Assembly (NCBI GenBank): GCA_026984515.1
Contig: JALSRZ010000124.1
Location: 1-43,373 of the forward strand
Reading direction: 5' to 3'
Length of the DNA: 43,373 bases
From: Thiohalobacter sp.
Lineage (GTDB): Bacteria > Pseudomonadota > Gammaproteobacteria > DSM-19610
This document shows, piece by piece, positions 1 to 7,218 of the stretch. The translations under genes were made by a program, and so were the position numbers. The notes under the pieces were generated by a model. That model did not search any database. It was not told the DNA's origin and saw only the letters and a program-made list of their open reading frames with translations. Each line of letters begins with the position of its first letter. Position 1 is the stretch's first letter.

Positions 1-2071
1 CGGGCTGCCCGGAGAGCGGGTCGGTGGCGGGGCTGACCAGGCAATCGACACTTGGCACGCTGGAGAACTGCAGGTTCCAGTGCATGGGCACAAAGACGCT
101 GCCGCGCTGCTGCGCGTCGGAGAGACGGGCACGCACACGGATCTCTCCCCAGGCGCTGCGCAGTTTCACCAGGGCATGGTCTTCGATCGCGTACTGTTCG
201 GCATCGCCGGGGTGCAGCTCGGCGTACGGCTCGACGATATGCCCGGACAGGCGCGGCGACTTGCCGGTGCGGGTCATGGTGTGCCAGTGGTCCCGCACCC
301 GGCCACTGTTCAGTACCAGCGGGTATTCATCCGTGACGGCGTGCGCCGGCTGTGGATCCGCCACGGCGACCAGGCGGGCGCGGCCGCTGCGGGTAAAAAA
401 GCGACCGTCACTGAACATGCGCGCGCTGCCCTGCGGTGCTGCACGGCTTACCGGCCACTGCACGGGCGGCAGGTACTGGTAATCCTCGTCGCTGATGGCG
501 GCCAGGGCGCTGATATCGAAGTCACGCTCGCCGTCATTTTCAAAACCGGACAGGGCCGCGTGCTCGCGCCATACTTCGGCAGCGTGCTGGTAGTCGAAGG
601 CTGCTTCAAAGCCCATGCGCCGTCCCACCTCGCTGATCATCCACCAGTCCGGCCGGGCATCGCCCTGGGTGGGCAGGAAGGCGCGTTGACGCGAGATGCG
701 CCGTTCAGAGTTGGTGACCGTGCCCTCTTTTTCTCCCCAGCTCTGTGCCGGCAGCAGCACGTCCGCGTAGAGTGTGGTGTCGGTATGCTGCACGCAATCC
801 GACACCACCACAAACTCGCATTGTTGCAGGGCGGCACGGACCCGTTGTGTGTCGGGCAGGCTCACCGCCGGGTTGGTGGCCATGATCCATACGGCTTTTA
901 CGCGGCCGGTTTCGATGGCCTGGAACAGTTCGACGGCTTTCAGCCCGGGCTGCGCAGGGATGGCAGACGACTGCCAGAAACGCTGCACCCGCTCACGGTG
1001 TTCGGCATTGTCGAGTTCCATGTGCGCGGCGAGCTGGTTGGCCAGCCCGCCAACCTCGCGTCCACCCATGGCATTGGGCTGCCCGGTGAACGAAAACGGT
1101 CCCATGCCCGGCCGGCCGATCCGGCCGCTCAGCAGGTGGCAGTTGATGATGCTGTTGACCTTGTCGGTGCCGAAGGAAAACTGGTTGATACCCTGGGAGA
1201 ATACCGTGACCACCCGTTCGGTGCGGGCAAACAGGCGATAGAACTCGCGCAATGCGGCGGCTTCCAGCCCGCAGCGCACGGCGACCGCATCAGGATCGGC
1301 GGCCGAACGGCGCGCACTGGCCAGCGCTGCTTCGGCACCCTCGGTGCAGCGTTCTACAAACAGTGTGTTCAGCTCGCCGCTGTCCTGCAGGTAACACAGC
1401 AGTCCGTTGAACAGCAGGGTATCGCTGCCAGGCTGCACGGCGAGGTGCAGGTCGGCGATGTCGCAGGTGGAAGTGCGGCGCGGGTCGATCACCACCACCA
1501 TCAGGTCGGGGTTGTCCTGTTTTGCCTTGCGGATGCGCTGGAACAGTACCGGGTGACACCAGGCGGTGTTGGAACCCGCCAGCACGATCAGCTTGGCGCG
1601 TTCCAGGTCCTCGTAGCTGCAGGGCACCGTATCGGTACCGAAGGCGCGTTTGTAACCGGCCACCGCCGAAGACATGCACAGGCGCGAGTTGGTATCAATA
1701 TTGGCGGAGCCGATGAAGCCTTTCATCAGCTTGTTGGCGACGTAGTAATCCTCGCTCAGCAACTGGCCGGAGACATAGAAGGCCACGGCGTCCGGGCCCT
1801 GTAGGTCGATAATACGCCTGAACTCGCCCGCCACCCGGTCCAGGGCACGGCCCCAGTCGGTGCGTTGTCCGTCCACTTCCGGGTAGAGCAGGCGATTGTC
1901 CGGCCCGACGGTCTCACCCAGCGCCGCCCCCTTGGAACAGAGCCGGCCGAAGTTGGCGGGGTGTTCGGGGTCTCCGCGCACGCTGACGTTCATGGCTTCG
2001 TCGGCGCTGGCCAGCACACCGCAGCCGACGCCGCAGTACGGACAGGTGGTTCGGACTTCCCGGGTATTCAT
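1..2071 (-). CDS. nasA: Assimilatory nitrate reductase large subunit NasA (C-terminus outside window)
   Basis: Molybdenum bis-MGD enzyme that reduces nitrate to nitrite in the cytoplasm. The ATG at 2071 gives a protein opening with TTCPYCGVGCGV, the N-terminal [4Fe-4S] cysteine motif of this family; the fourth cysteine follows in RLCSKG. Next comes the molybdenum-ligand region NIDTNSRLCMSSAVAGYK, typical of NasA/NapA. About 690 codons are present, and the frame is still open at base 1, after TDPLSGQP, a stretch usual near the NasA C-terminus. Whether a C-terminal [2Fe-2S] domain follows cannot be seen. It is the last visible gene of the nirBD operon. The gap of about 33 bases to the DsrC-like remnant holds a TATAAT-like hexamer but no convincing -35. 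Confidence 0.95.
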   Translation of the reverse strand, partial: MNTREVRTTCPYCGVGCGVLASADEAMNVSVRGDPEHPANFGRLCSKGAALGETVGPDNRLLYPEVDGQRTDWGRALDRVAGEFRRIIDLQGPDAVAFYVSGQLLSEDYYVANKLMKGFIGSANIDTNSRLCMSSAVAGYKRAFGTDTVPCSYEDLERAKLIVLAGSNTAWCHPVLFQRIRKAKQDNPDLMVVVIDPRRTSTCDIADLHLAVQPGSDTLLFNGLLCYLQDSGELNTLFVERCTEGAEAALASARRSAADPDAVAVRCGLEAAALREFYRLFARTERVVTVFSQGINQFSFGTDKVNSIINCHLLSGRIGRPGMGPFSFTGQPNAMGGREVGGLANQLAAHMELDNAEHRERVQRFWQSSAIPAQPGLKAVELFQAIETGRVKAVWIMATNPAVSLPDTQRVRAALQQCEFVVVSDCVQHTDTTLYADVLLPAQSWGEKEGTVTNSERRISRQRAFLPTQGDARPDWWMISEVGRRMGFEAAFDYQHAAEVWREHAALSGFENDGERDFDISALAAISDEDYQYLPPVQWPVSRAAPQGSARMFSDGRFFTRSGRARLVAVADPQPAHAVTDEYPLVLNSGRVRDHWHTMTRTGKSPRLSGHIVEPYAELHPGDAEQYAIEDHALVKLRSAWGEIRVRARLSDAQQRGSVFVPMHWNLQFSSVPSVDCLVSPATDPLSGQP

Positions 2072-2104
2072 CCGGCCATTATACCTGCGGGCCGAAGGCC
2101 GTGA

Positions 2105-2248
2105 TCAGATATCCCGCATCAGCTTGAGCGGCTTGCGCATGCCGGCGATCTTGCAAGCCTGCTGGCCGTAGCCGTACGGAAACAGCGGGCACCGGAGAAA
2201 ACCCTCGTTATCGAGGCCGATGACCGTACCGTTCACTTCAAAGCTCAT
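2105..2248 (-). pseudogene. 47-residue DsrC/TusE/RspA-family remnant, or mini-protein with the core missing
   Basis: Read from the ATG at 2248. Residues 1-18 (MSFEVNGTVIGLDNEGFL) match the N-terminal beta-hairpin of DsrC-family proteins, and residues 21-39 (PLFPYGYGQQACKIAGMRKP) match their flexible C-terminal arm. The roughly 60 helical residues normally between them are absent, yet the frame stays open and ends in a clean stop. The cysteine of QACKIAG corresponds to CysB of DsrC; the penultimate CysA is absent (the tail is LKLMRDI), as in the RspA-like branch. It lies between a small membrane-protein gene and nasA in the same operon. Either an in-frame deletion pseudogene or a retained mini-protein; the family match is what I see, function is unknown. 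Confidence 0.65.
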
Positions 2249-2279
2249 CACCTAACTCCGTCCAGTCCGTTACAGTACA

Positions 2280-2314
2280 CTAGGGCCTGTTAACACTATG
2301 CGAACAGGCCCTAG
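2280..2314. repeat. Perfect 12-bp inverted repeat overlapping a stop codon
   Basis: CTAGGGCCTGTT at 2280-2291 is exactly repeated in inverse at 2303-2314 around an 11-base spacer. The TAG stop of the 102-codon gene (2311-2313) lies inside the stem. No T-run follows on the minus strand, so this is not a classical terminator. It could be an intercistronic processing or attenuation hairpin, or a mobile palindromic repeat. Confidence 0.7.
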
Positions 2315-2619
2315 AACACCTTGCGCAGGCTGCCGGGCCCGAGCAGTTGCCGGTCAAGAAAGCGCCGGTAATCATCCACTACCGAGCGGTAGATAAAACG
2401 CGACCAGGCAGCGCCGGCCAGTACCAGCAACACCAGCCGTATGCTGTCCCACACGCCGGGAAAATCCACGAACACCAGCAGGGTGAGCGGCCAGACATAC
2501 AGCAGGCCGCGCAAGCCGTGTTTGGCCACGATCAACAGGATACCCGCGAACCGCATCAGGCGTTGCCGGCCCGAGTTGTAACGCGCCAGGAAAACCGCCT
2601 GTTGCAGCTCATTGCTCAA
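2311..2619 (-). CDS. Small membrane protein of unknown function in the nitrate operon
   Basis: 102 residues with a polar N-terminus, hydrophobic segments near residues 25-50 and 57-72, and a basic C-terminal tail, so probably an inner-membrane hairpin. The start is a TTG at 2619, overlapping the TGA of the upstream ferredoxin/anchor gene (TTGA), which suggests translational coupling. I do not recognise a family. Its position directly after the DmsC-like anchor suggests an accessory or assembly role for that membrane reductase; this is inference only. Confidence 0.7.
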   Translation of the reverse strand: MSNELQQAVFLARYNSGRQRLMRFAGILLIVAKHGLRGLLYVWPLTLLVFVDFPGVWDSIRLVLLVLAGAAWSRFIYRSVVDDYRRFLDRQLLGPGSLRKVF

Positions 2620-4490
2620 TGCCCGCCAGCCTGCACGCCTGCCTGGGGCATGGCCGCCAGACCCACCTCACGCGCGTGTGCCTGGAAGGCCGGGTTTTTC
2701 CAGAAGAAGGCGCCCGGCATGGTGGTGGGAATCACCAGGACATAGAACAGCGCGCGACCGATCAGCGCGGCTGCGCTGAGTGCCAGTGCGGCCGGCGCCC
2801 ACAGCACCAGGGCAGGTGCACCGGGCCACACAGATCCCGTAATCAGCAGCGCGGCCACCGCCATCAGGCCGTTACGCAACCAGTAGGTCTTGCCGAAGGT
2901 CGTGGTCTGTTCCAGCCAGGCGGCCTGACCTTCGCCGCTATGACGGCGCAGGTAAACGGCATGGCGGTAGAGTCCAAAGGCTTCCAGCGCCAGCCCGGCC
3001 AGCGCCAGCCCGGCCAGTACCTGTAGCAGCGCCGTGTAATCGCCGCCCTGCGCGGCCAGCAGCGGCACGAACACCAACGCTACCGCCAGCGCACCCAGGG
3101 TCAGCATGCTGGCGTAGAAGCTGCTCAGCACCTGCCAGTGATTCCAGAACGGTCGGGCCGGAATGCGGTAGATACGGTGCATGAAATAGATCGATGCAGG
3201 GCCGGCCAGCACGGCCAGCCAGCCGGACAGGTCGCGCACCCCGTCCACCAGGCCCTGCGGGAGCCAGCCGAACAGCTGTGGCAGGCCGCTCAGTACGGCG
3301 TAGACACCGAGCAGGTTATAGAACACCGCCACCGCCGCCACTTCCCGGCTGACCGGTGAATGGCGCAGGTTGTTGAACGCCCGGTAGAAGCGGTGTGGCC
3401 GCCCGAGGTGCAGGGTGGAAATCACCAGTGCAAAGGTCTGCAAGGCGATCAGGCCGAACAGGGTCACCGGGTAGGCCAGCGGGTGCGCAGCGGCACTCAA
3501 TGATTCCAGTCCGAACTGCGGCCCGAGGAACAGCAGCAGGAAGGCGCCGACTACCGCCTGGGTAATGAGGGTGAAGATCACCAGCGGGTTCTCACGCGAG
3601 CGCAGTTTGCCCAGGTTCCATTGCATCGGCTGCCTGCTGCGTGGCAGGGGTGCGCTGTGGTAACGGCCCTGCCCGCCTTTTACACCCGGGTCGGGTTTTG
3701 CATTCTGTTCATCGCGCAGGTACCGGATCGGTGTGCTGTCGGTACGACGCATTTCACGTGGCAGGCTGCGGGTCTGCTGGAAGCGGATATTGGGGTGGGT
3801 AATGGAGGTGTCCGGGAAGCCGGGAATGCCGGTGGCCAGCTGTTCGCGGTGTTCCGGCGTGGTTTCGATCACACCGAAATCCAGCGCGCCGCCGAGGCAG
3901 GCGGACGCGCAGGCGGGCTTCAAACCGACTTCCAGGCGGTCGACACACATGTTGCACTTGGAAACATGGCCGGCAACCGGGTCCAGCTGCGGGGCGTTGT
4001 AGGGACACACCCAGGTGCAGTAACCACAGCCGAAACAGATGTCCGGGTCCTGTAACACGGCACCGTACTCGGCGAACTTGGTATAGGCGCGTGTCGGGCA
4101 GCCCTTGAGACACACCGGGTTGTCGCAGTGGTTGCAGGCCATGGAAATGTTCAGGCGCGCCACCGCCGGGTAGCTGCCGCCTTCCAGGTAACCCACCGAA
4201 CGGAATGCCAGGTGTGCGGGGGTGTCGTTCTTTTCCGCACAGGCGGCTTCACAGGCGTGGCAGGCAATACAGTTGTCCGCATTGAAATAGAACCCATGCT
4301 GTTTATAACGATCGGGATTGTCACCGACGCTGCTGTCGCCGTTGATGTTCAGGCTCTGGCCGGCGAGCGGATCGTTTTCACCGACCAGCTGGATGGGTTT
4401 GCCGTAGCAGTTGGTCTGCGGGGCTTCGACCTGCGGCACAAAGGCGTAGTCCGGTTCGTTGTCCCTGACGTTATACATGCGCACTGTCAC
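2616..4490 (-). CDS. Fused four-cluster ferredoxin and DmsC-type quinol-anchor subunit
   Basis: 624 residues from a GTG at 4490 with an AGGA sequence just upstream. The first half is a DmsB/NrfC-like electron-transfer subunit with four [4Fe-4S] motifs: C74/77/80/84, C119/122/127/131, C152/155/158/162 and C179/182/194/198. The second half (about 305-600) has eight or so hydrophobic helices and resembles DmsC/NrfD-like anchors that exchange electrons with quinol. DmsB and DmsC are normally separate proteins; here they are one chain. There is no Tat or Sec signal, so the Fe-S half should face the cytoplasm. The gene follows the molybdoenzyme at 4520 with a 29-base gap, and the two most likely form one complex. 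The electron direction (quinol to nitrate) is inferred. Confidence 0.85.
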   Translation of the reverse strand: MTVRMYNVRDNEPDYAFVPQVEAPQTNCYGKPIQLVGENDPLAGQSLNINGDSSVGDNPDRYKQHGFYFNADNCIACHACEAACAEKNDTPAHLAFRSVGYLEGGSYPAVARLNISMACNHCDNPVCLKGCPTRAYTKFAEYGAVLQDPDICFGCGYCTWVCPYNAPQLDPVAGHVSKCNMCVDRLEVGLKPACASACLGGALDFGVIETTPEHREQLATGIPGFPDTSITHPNIRFQQTRSLPREMRRTDSTPIRYLRDEQNAKPDPGVKGGQGRYHSAPLPRSRQPMQWNLGKLRSRENPLVIFTLITQAVVGAFLLLFLGPQFGLESLSAAAHPLAYPVTLFGLIALQTFALVISTLHLGRPHRFYRAFNNLRHSPVSREVAAVAVFYNLLGVYAVLSGLPQLFGWLPQGLVDGVRDLSGWLAVLAGPASIYFMHRIYRIPARPFWNHWQVLSSFYASMLTLGALAVALVFVPLLAAQGGDYTALLQVLAGLALAGLALEAFGLYRHAVYLRRHSGEGQAAWLEQTTTFGKTYWLRNGLMAVAALLITGSVWPGAPALVLWAPAALALSAAALIGRALFYVLVIPTTMPGAFFWKNPAFQAHAREVGLAAMPQAGVQAGGH

Positions 4491-4519
4491 CCGTTATCCT
4501 GCGGCTGGTATAGGACATG

Positions 4520-6700
4520 CTAGTAAGCTCTGGCAGCGAGGTTGATCGCGGCGGCGGCCTGCTGGTCTTCCACCGGCTCCACGCGCACTGCGCACTGTTT
4601 ATATGCGGGCTGGCGCGAGTGCGGGTCGAGCAGGCCGAGGCTGACGCGGTTGACGCATTCGTGGTAATGGAACGGCACAAAGATCATGTTGCGCGGTACA
4701 CGCTGGGTGCACTGCACCATCACGATGGCATCCCCGCGCCGGGATACCAGGCGCGCATAAGCGCCGTGTTCGACACCGAACTCCGCGGCAGCGTCGGGGT
4801 TCATTTCCATATAGGGAGTCGGGCTGAACTTGTTCTGGTTGCCCAGTTTGCCGGTGCGCGTGCGGGTATGGAAATGCTCGACCACGCGGCCGCTGTTCAG
4901 CCACAGCGGGTATTCGTCGTCCGGGCGCTCGTTGTTATCGACAAACGGCAGCGGGATCAGCTTCGCCCTGCCATCGGGGTGCTGGAACACGCCGTCGGTG
5001 TACAGGCGCTTTGCCCCCGTTTTCTCACCGTCACGGCAGGGCCACTGCAAACCGCGCTGTTGCTCGATGCGGTCATAGCTCATGCCGGATATATCCAGCA
5101 TGCGGCCTTTCGACAGTCGCTTCATTTCCTCGAACGCCTGTTCGGTGGTTTCGGGGAAGTGCGGCTTTTTGTCACGCTCGATGCGCTTCGCCATTTCGTT
5201 GAAGATCCAGAAATCCGGCTTTGAGTCGCCAAACGGTGGCATCACATTGCGGATCAGGTTGACACGGCGCTCGGTGTTGGTGAACACGCCTTCCTTTTCG
5301 GCCCAGATGGCAGCCGGCAGGAACACATGGCTGTACTCATTGGTTTCCACGTCGGCATAGGCGTCCTGCACTACCAGGAATTCCAGCTTCTCCAGCGTCT
5401 TGCGGATGCGCGCGGTATTGGGCATGGACGTCATCGGGTTGGTGGCGATCAGCCACAGGCCCTTGATCTGCCCGGTCTCGATCGCGGGCAGAATATCGGT
5501 CATGAACAGGCCGCGCTTCGGCGGGAAAAAGTCCTCGTCGATGCCCCAGAACTCGGCGATCTCCCTGCGGTCCTGTTCCTTTTCCAGTGCGCGGTATCCC
5601 GGCAGGCCGGAACAGGACGACCACTCGCGGGTCCCCATGGCATTGCACTGGCCGGTGATGGACAGGCTGCTGCCGCCGGGCTTGCCGATGTTACCGGTCA
5701 CCAGGTTCAGGTTGTTGATGGCGACCACGCCGTCGGAACCGTGCGTGGACTGGTTGATGCCCATGGTCCAGATGGTCATGGCGGCACCGGCTTTGGCATA
5801 GACCCGCGCGACGTTGCGAATGGTATCTTCGTCGATGCCGCAGATCTTCGAGGCCGTAAGCGGGTCATAGTCCTGCACCGTTTCCCTGAATGCCTCGAAA
5901 TCGGTGGTGTGGGCACGGATATAGTCCTCGTCCTGCAGGCCTTCTTCCAGGATGACAAACGCCAGGCTGTTTAACAGCACGACATCGGTGCCGGGACTGA
6001 TGGGCAGGTGCAGGTCGGCATTCTGCGCCAGCATGGTCACGCGCGGATCGACCACGATCAGGGGGAAATGCCGTTTCTCGCGCGCCTCGCGCATGCGCCA
6101 GTAGATGATGGGGTGCTGTTCCGGCAGGTTGGAGCCGATGGCCAGCAGGCAGTCCGTGTGTTCAAAATCGTCGTAGCATCCCGGCGGGCCGTCCGAACCA
6201 AAGGAACGTTTGTAGCCCGACACGGCCGACGCCATGCACAGGGTGGTATTGCCGTCGTAGTTGTTGGTCCCGACCACACCGCGCGCCAGCTTGCCCAGGG
6301 TGTAGAACTCCTCGGTCATGATCTGGCCGGTGGAAACGATGGCAAAGGCATCGCGACCGTGCTGTTCCTGGATGCGCTGGATCTCCGACGCCGTTCTGTC
6401 CAGCGCTTCGTCCCAGCCCGCTTCGCGGAACGGTTCATGAATGCGGTCTCGCAGCAAGGGCACCCGGCCACGACCGCCGCTTTCAAACAACTCGTACTCA
6501 AAGATCCCCTTGATGCACAGCTTGCCGCGGTTCACATCGGCATCACCGACACCGCGCGCGGAGACCGCCTTGCCGTCGCGGTTCAACCCGACTTCGATAG
6601 CGCAGCCGGTCGAGCAGTAGCCGCAGGTGGTGTACTTCCACTCCACCGCGCCCTTGTCGGCGAGTTTTATGGGGTTCTTTTTGTTGCGTCCGAACAGCAT
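4520..6700 (-). CDS. Second NasA-clade molybdopterin oxidoreductase, probable membrane-coupled nitrate reductase
   Basis: 726-residue bis-MGD oxidoreductase. The N-terminal [4Fe-4S] motif uses C26, C29, C33 and C62 (TTCGYCSTGC, LCIKG). The molybdenum ligand is C155 in NTTLCMASAVSGYK, the NasA/NapA-type signature. The C-terminal molydopterin-dinucleotide-binding domain contains SGRVVEHFHTRTRTG and NPDAAAEFGVEHG. There is no twin-arginine leader, so it is cytoplasmic, and no C-terminal [2Fe-2S] domain. It shares only the general family pattern with the nasA at 1-2071, so the operon holds two different enzymes of this type. The next gene supplies a ferredoxin/quinol anchor, so this enzyme is probably fed from the quinol pool. 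Nitrate is the likely substrate from the clade and the operon; formate or another oxyanion cannot be excluded. An AGGAG-like site lies upstream of the ATG. Confidence 0.85.
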   Translation of the reverse strand: MLFGRNKKNPIKLADKGAVEWKYTTCGYCSTGCAIEVGLNRDGKAVSARGVGDADVNRGKLCIKGIFEYELFESGGRGRVPLLRDRIHEPFREAGWDEALDRTASEIQRIQEQHGRDAFAIVSTGQIMTEEFYTLGKLARGVVGTNNYDGNTTLCMASAVSGYKRSFGSDGPPGCYDDFEHTDCLLAIGSNLPEQHPIIYWRMREAREKRHFPLIVVDPRVTMLAQNADLHLPISPGTDVVLLNSLAFVILEEGLQDEDYIRAHTTDFEAFRETVQDYDPLTASKICGIDEDTIRNVARVYAKAGAAMTIWTMGINQSTHGSDGVVAINNLNLVTGNIGKPGGSSLSITGQCNAMGTREWSSCSGLPGYRALEKEQDRREIAEFWGIDEDFFPPKRGLFMTDILPAIETGQIKGLWLIATNPMTSMPNTARIRKTLEKLEFLVVQDAYADVETNEYSHVFLPAAIWAEKEGVFTNTERRVNLIRNVMPPFGDSKPDFWIFNEMAKRIERDKKPHFPETTEQAFEEMKRLSKGRMLDISGMSYDRIEQQRGLQWPCRDGEKTGAKRLYTDGVFQHPDGRAKLIPLPFVDNNERPDDEYPLWLNSGRVVEHFHTRTRTGKLGNQNKFSPTPYMEMNPDAAAEFGVEHGAYARLVSRRGDAIVMVQCTQRVPRNMIFVPFHYHECVNRVSLGLLDPHSRQPAYKQCAVRVEPVEDQQAAAAINLAARAY

Positions 6701-6763
6701 GCTTTTTTACCTGGCTCCTGCCAATAAATTATCCGTCACGGGAAGAGCAGGTACTGCAATGCA

Positions 6764-6845
6764 GGCCGCCGGGCCGGGCATTCGCGCCGGGCGCCTTGCG
6801 CACGCCTGCGCCTGAAGCCCGACGCGAATGCCCGGCCCGGCGGCC
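6764..6845. repeat. Large intercistronic palindrome between nirD and the second reductase
   Basis: Bases 6764-6786 are the exact inverse of 6823-6845 (23-bp arms, about 80 percent G+C), with further partial pairing inside. On the operon transcript it would fold into a very stable stem 28 bases after the nirD stop and about 63 bases before the next start. No T-run follows. Possible roles are protection of nirBD mRNA from 3' decay, partial termination, or a REP-type repeat. Confidence 0.85.
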
Positions 6846-6872
6846 GTATCGAAGCCACTACTCTCAACCCTC

Positions 6873-7214
6873 TCAGGTGTCAGGACAGCCCTCATCCGGC
6901 AGCAACGACAACATCACCACGTTACCCTCAATCTTCACCGGGAAACGCGCCGCACACCCTTCATCCGGCGCCACTGCCACACCTGTATCCAGCCCGATCT
7001 TCCAGTCGTGCAGCGGACAGGCCACCTTCTTGCCGTGTACAATACCCTGCGACAAGGGTCCACCCTTGTGCGGGCACTTGTCGCGCAGCGCAAAGACCTC
7101 ATCATCCACGGTACGAAACACCGCGATGTCACCCTCGGCACGACTCACCACCCGCGCACCCTGGCGCGGAATGTCCTCAACCTTGCCGACCTCAATCCAG
7201 TTAGCATCACTCAT
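6873..7214 (-). CDS. nirD: Nitrite reductase small subunit NirD (Rieske)
   Basis: 113-residue Rieske [2Fe-2S] protein with ligands C47/H49 (CPHKGG) and C66/H69 (CPLHDWK). It is the small subunit of the cytoplasmic NAD(P)H-dependent siroheme nitrite reductase, which makes ammonium from nitrite. The ATG at 7214 follows the nirB stop by four bases. Length and motif spacing are normal for assimilatory NirD. Confidence 0.95.
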   Translation of the reverse strand: MSDANWIEVGKVEDIPRQGARVVSRAEGDIAVFRTVDDEVFALRDKCPHKGGPLSQGIVHGKKVACPLHDWKIGLDTGVAVAPDEGCAARFPVKIEGNVVMLSLLPDEGCPDT

Positions 7215-7218
7215 GTCT

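Noticed and set aside
80-1804. Plus-strand open frame of 574 codons
   Set aside because: Antisense to nasA; GC-rich codon bias keeps the opposite frame open. No family features, while the minus strand gives a clear NasA.
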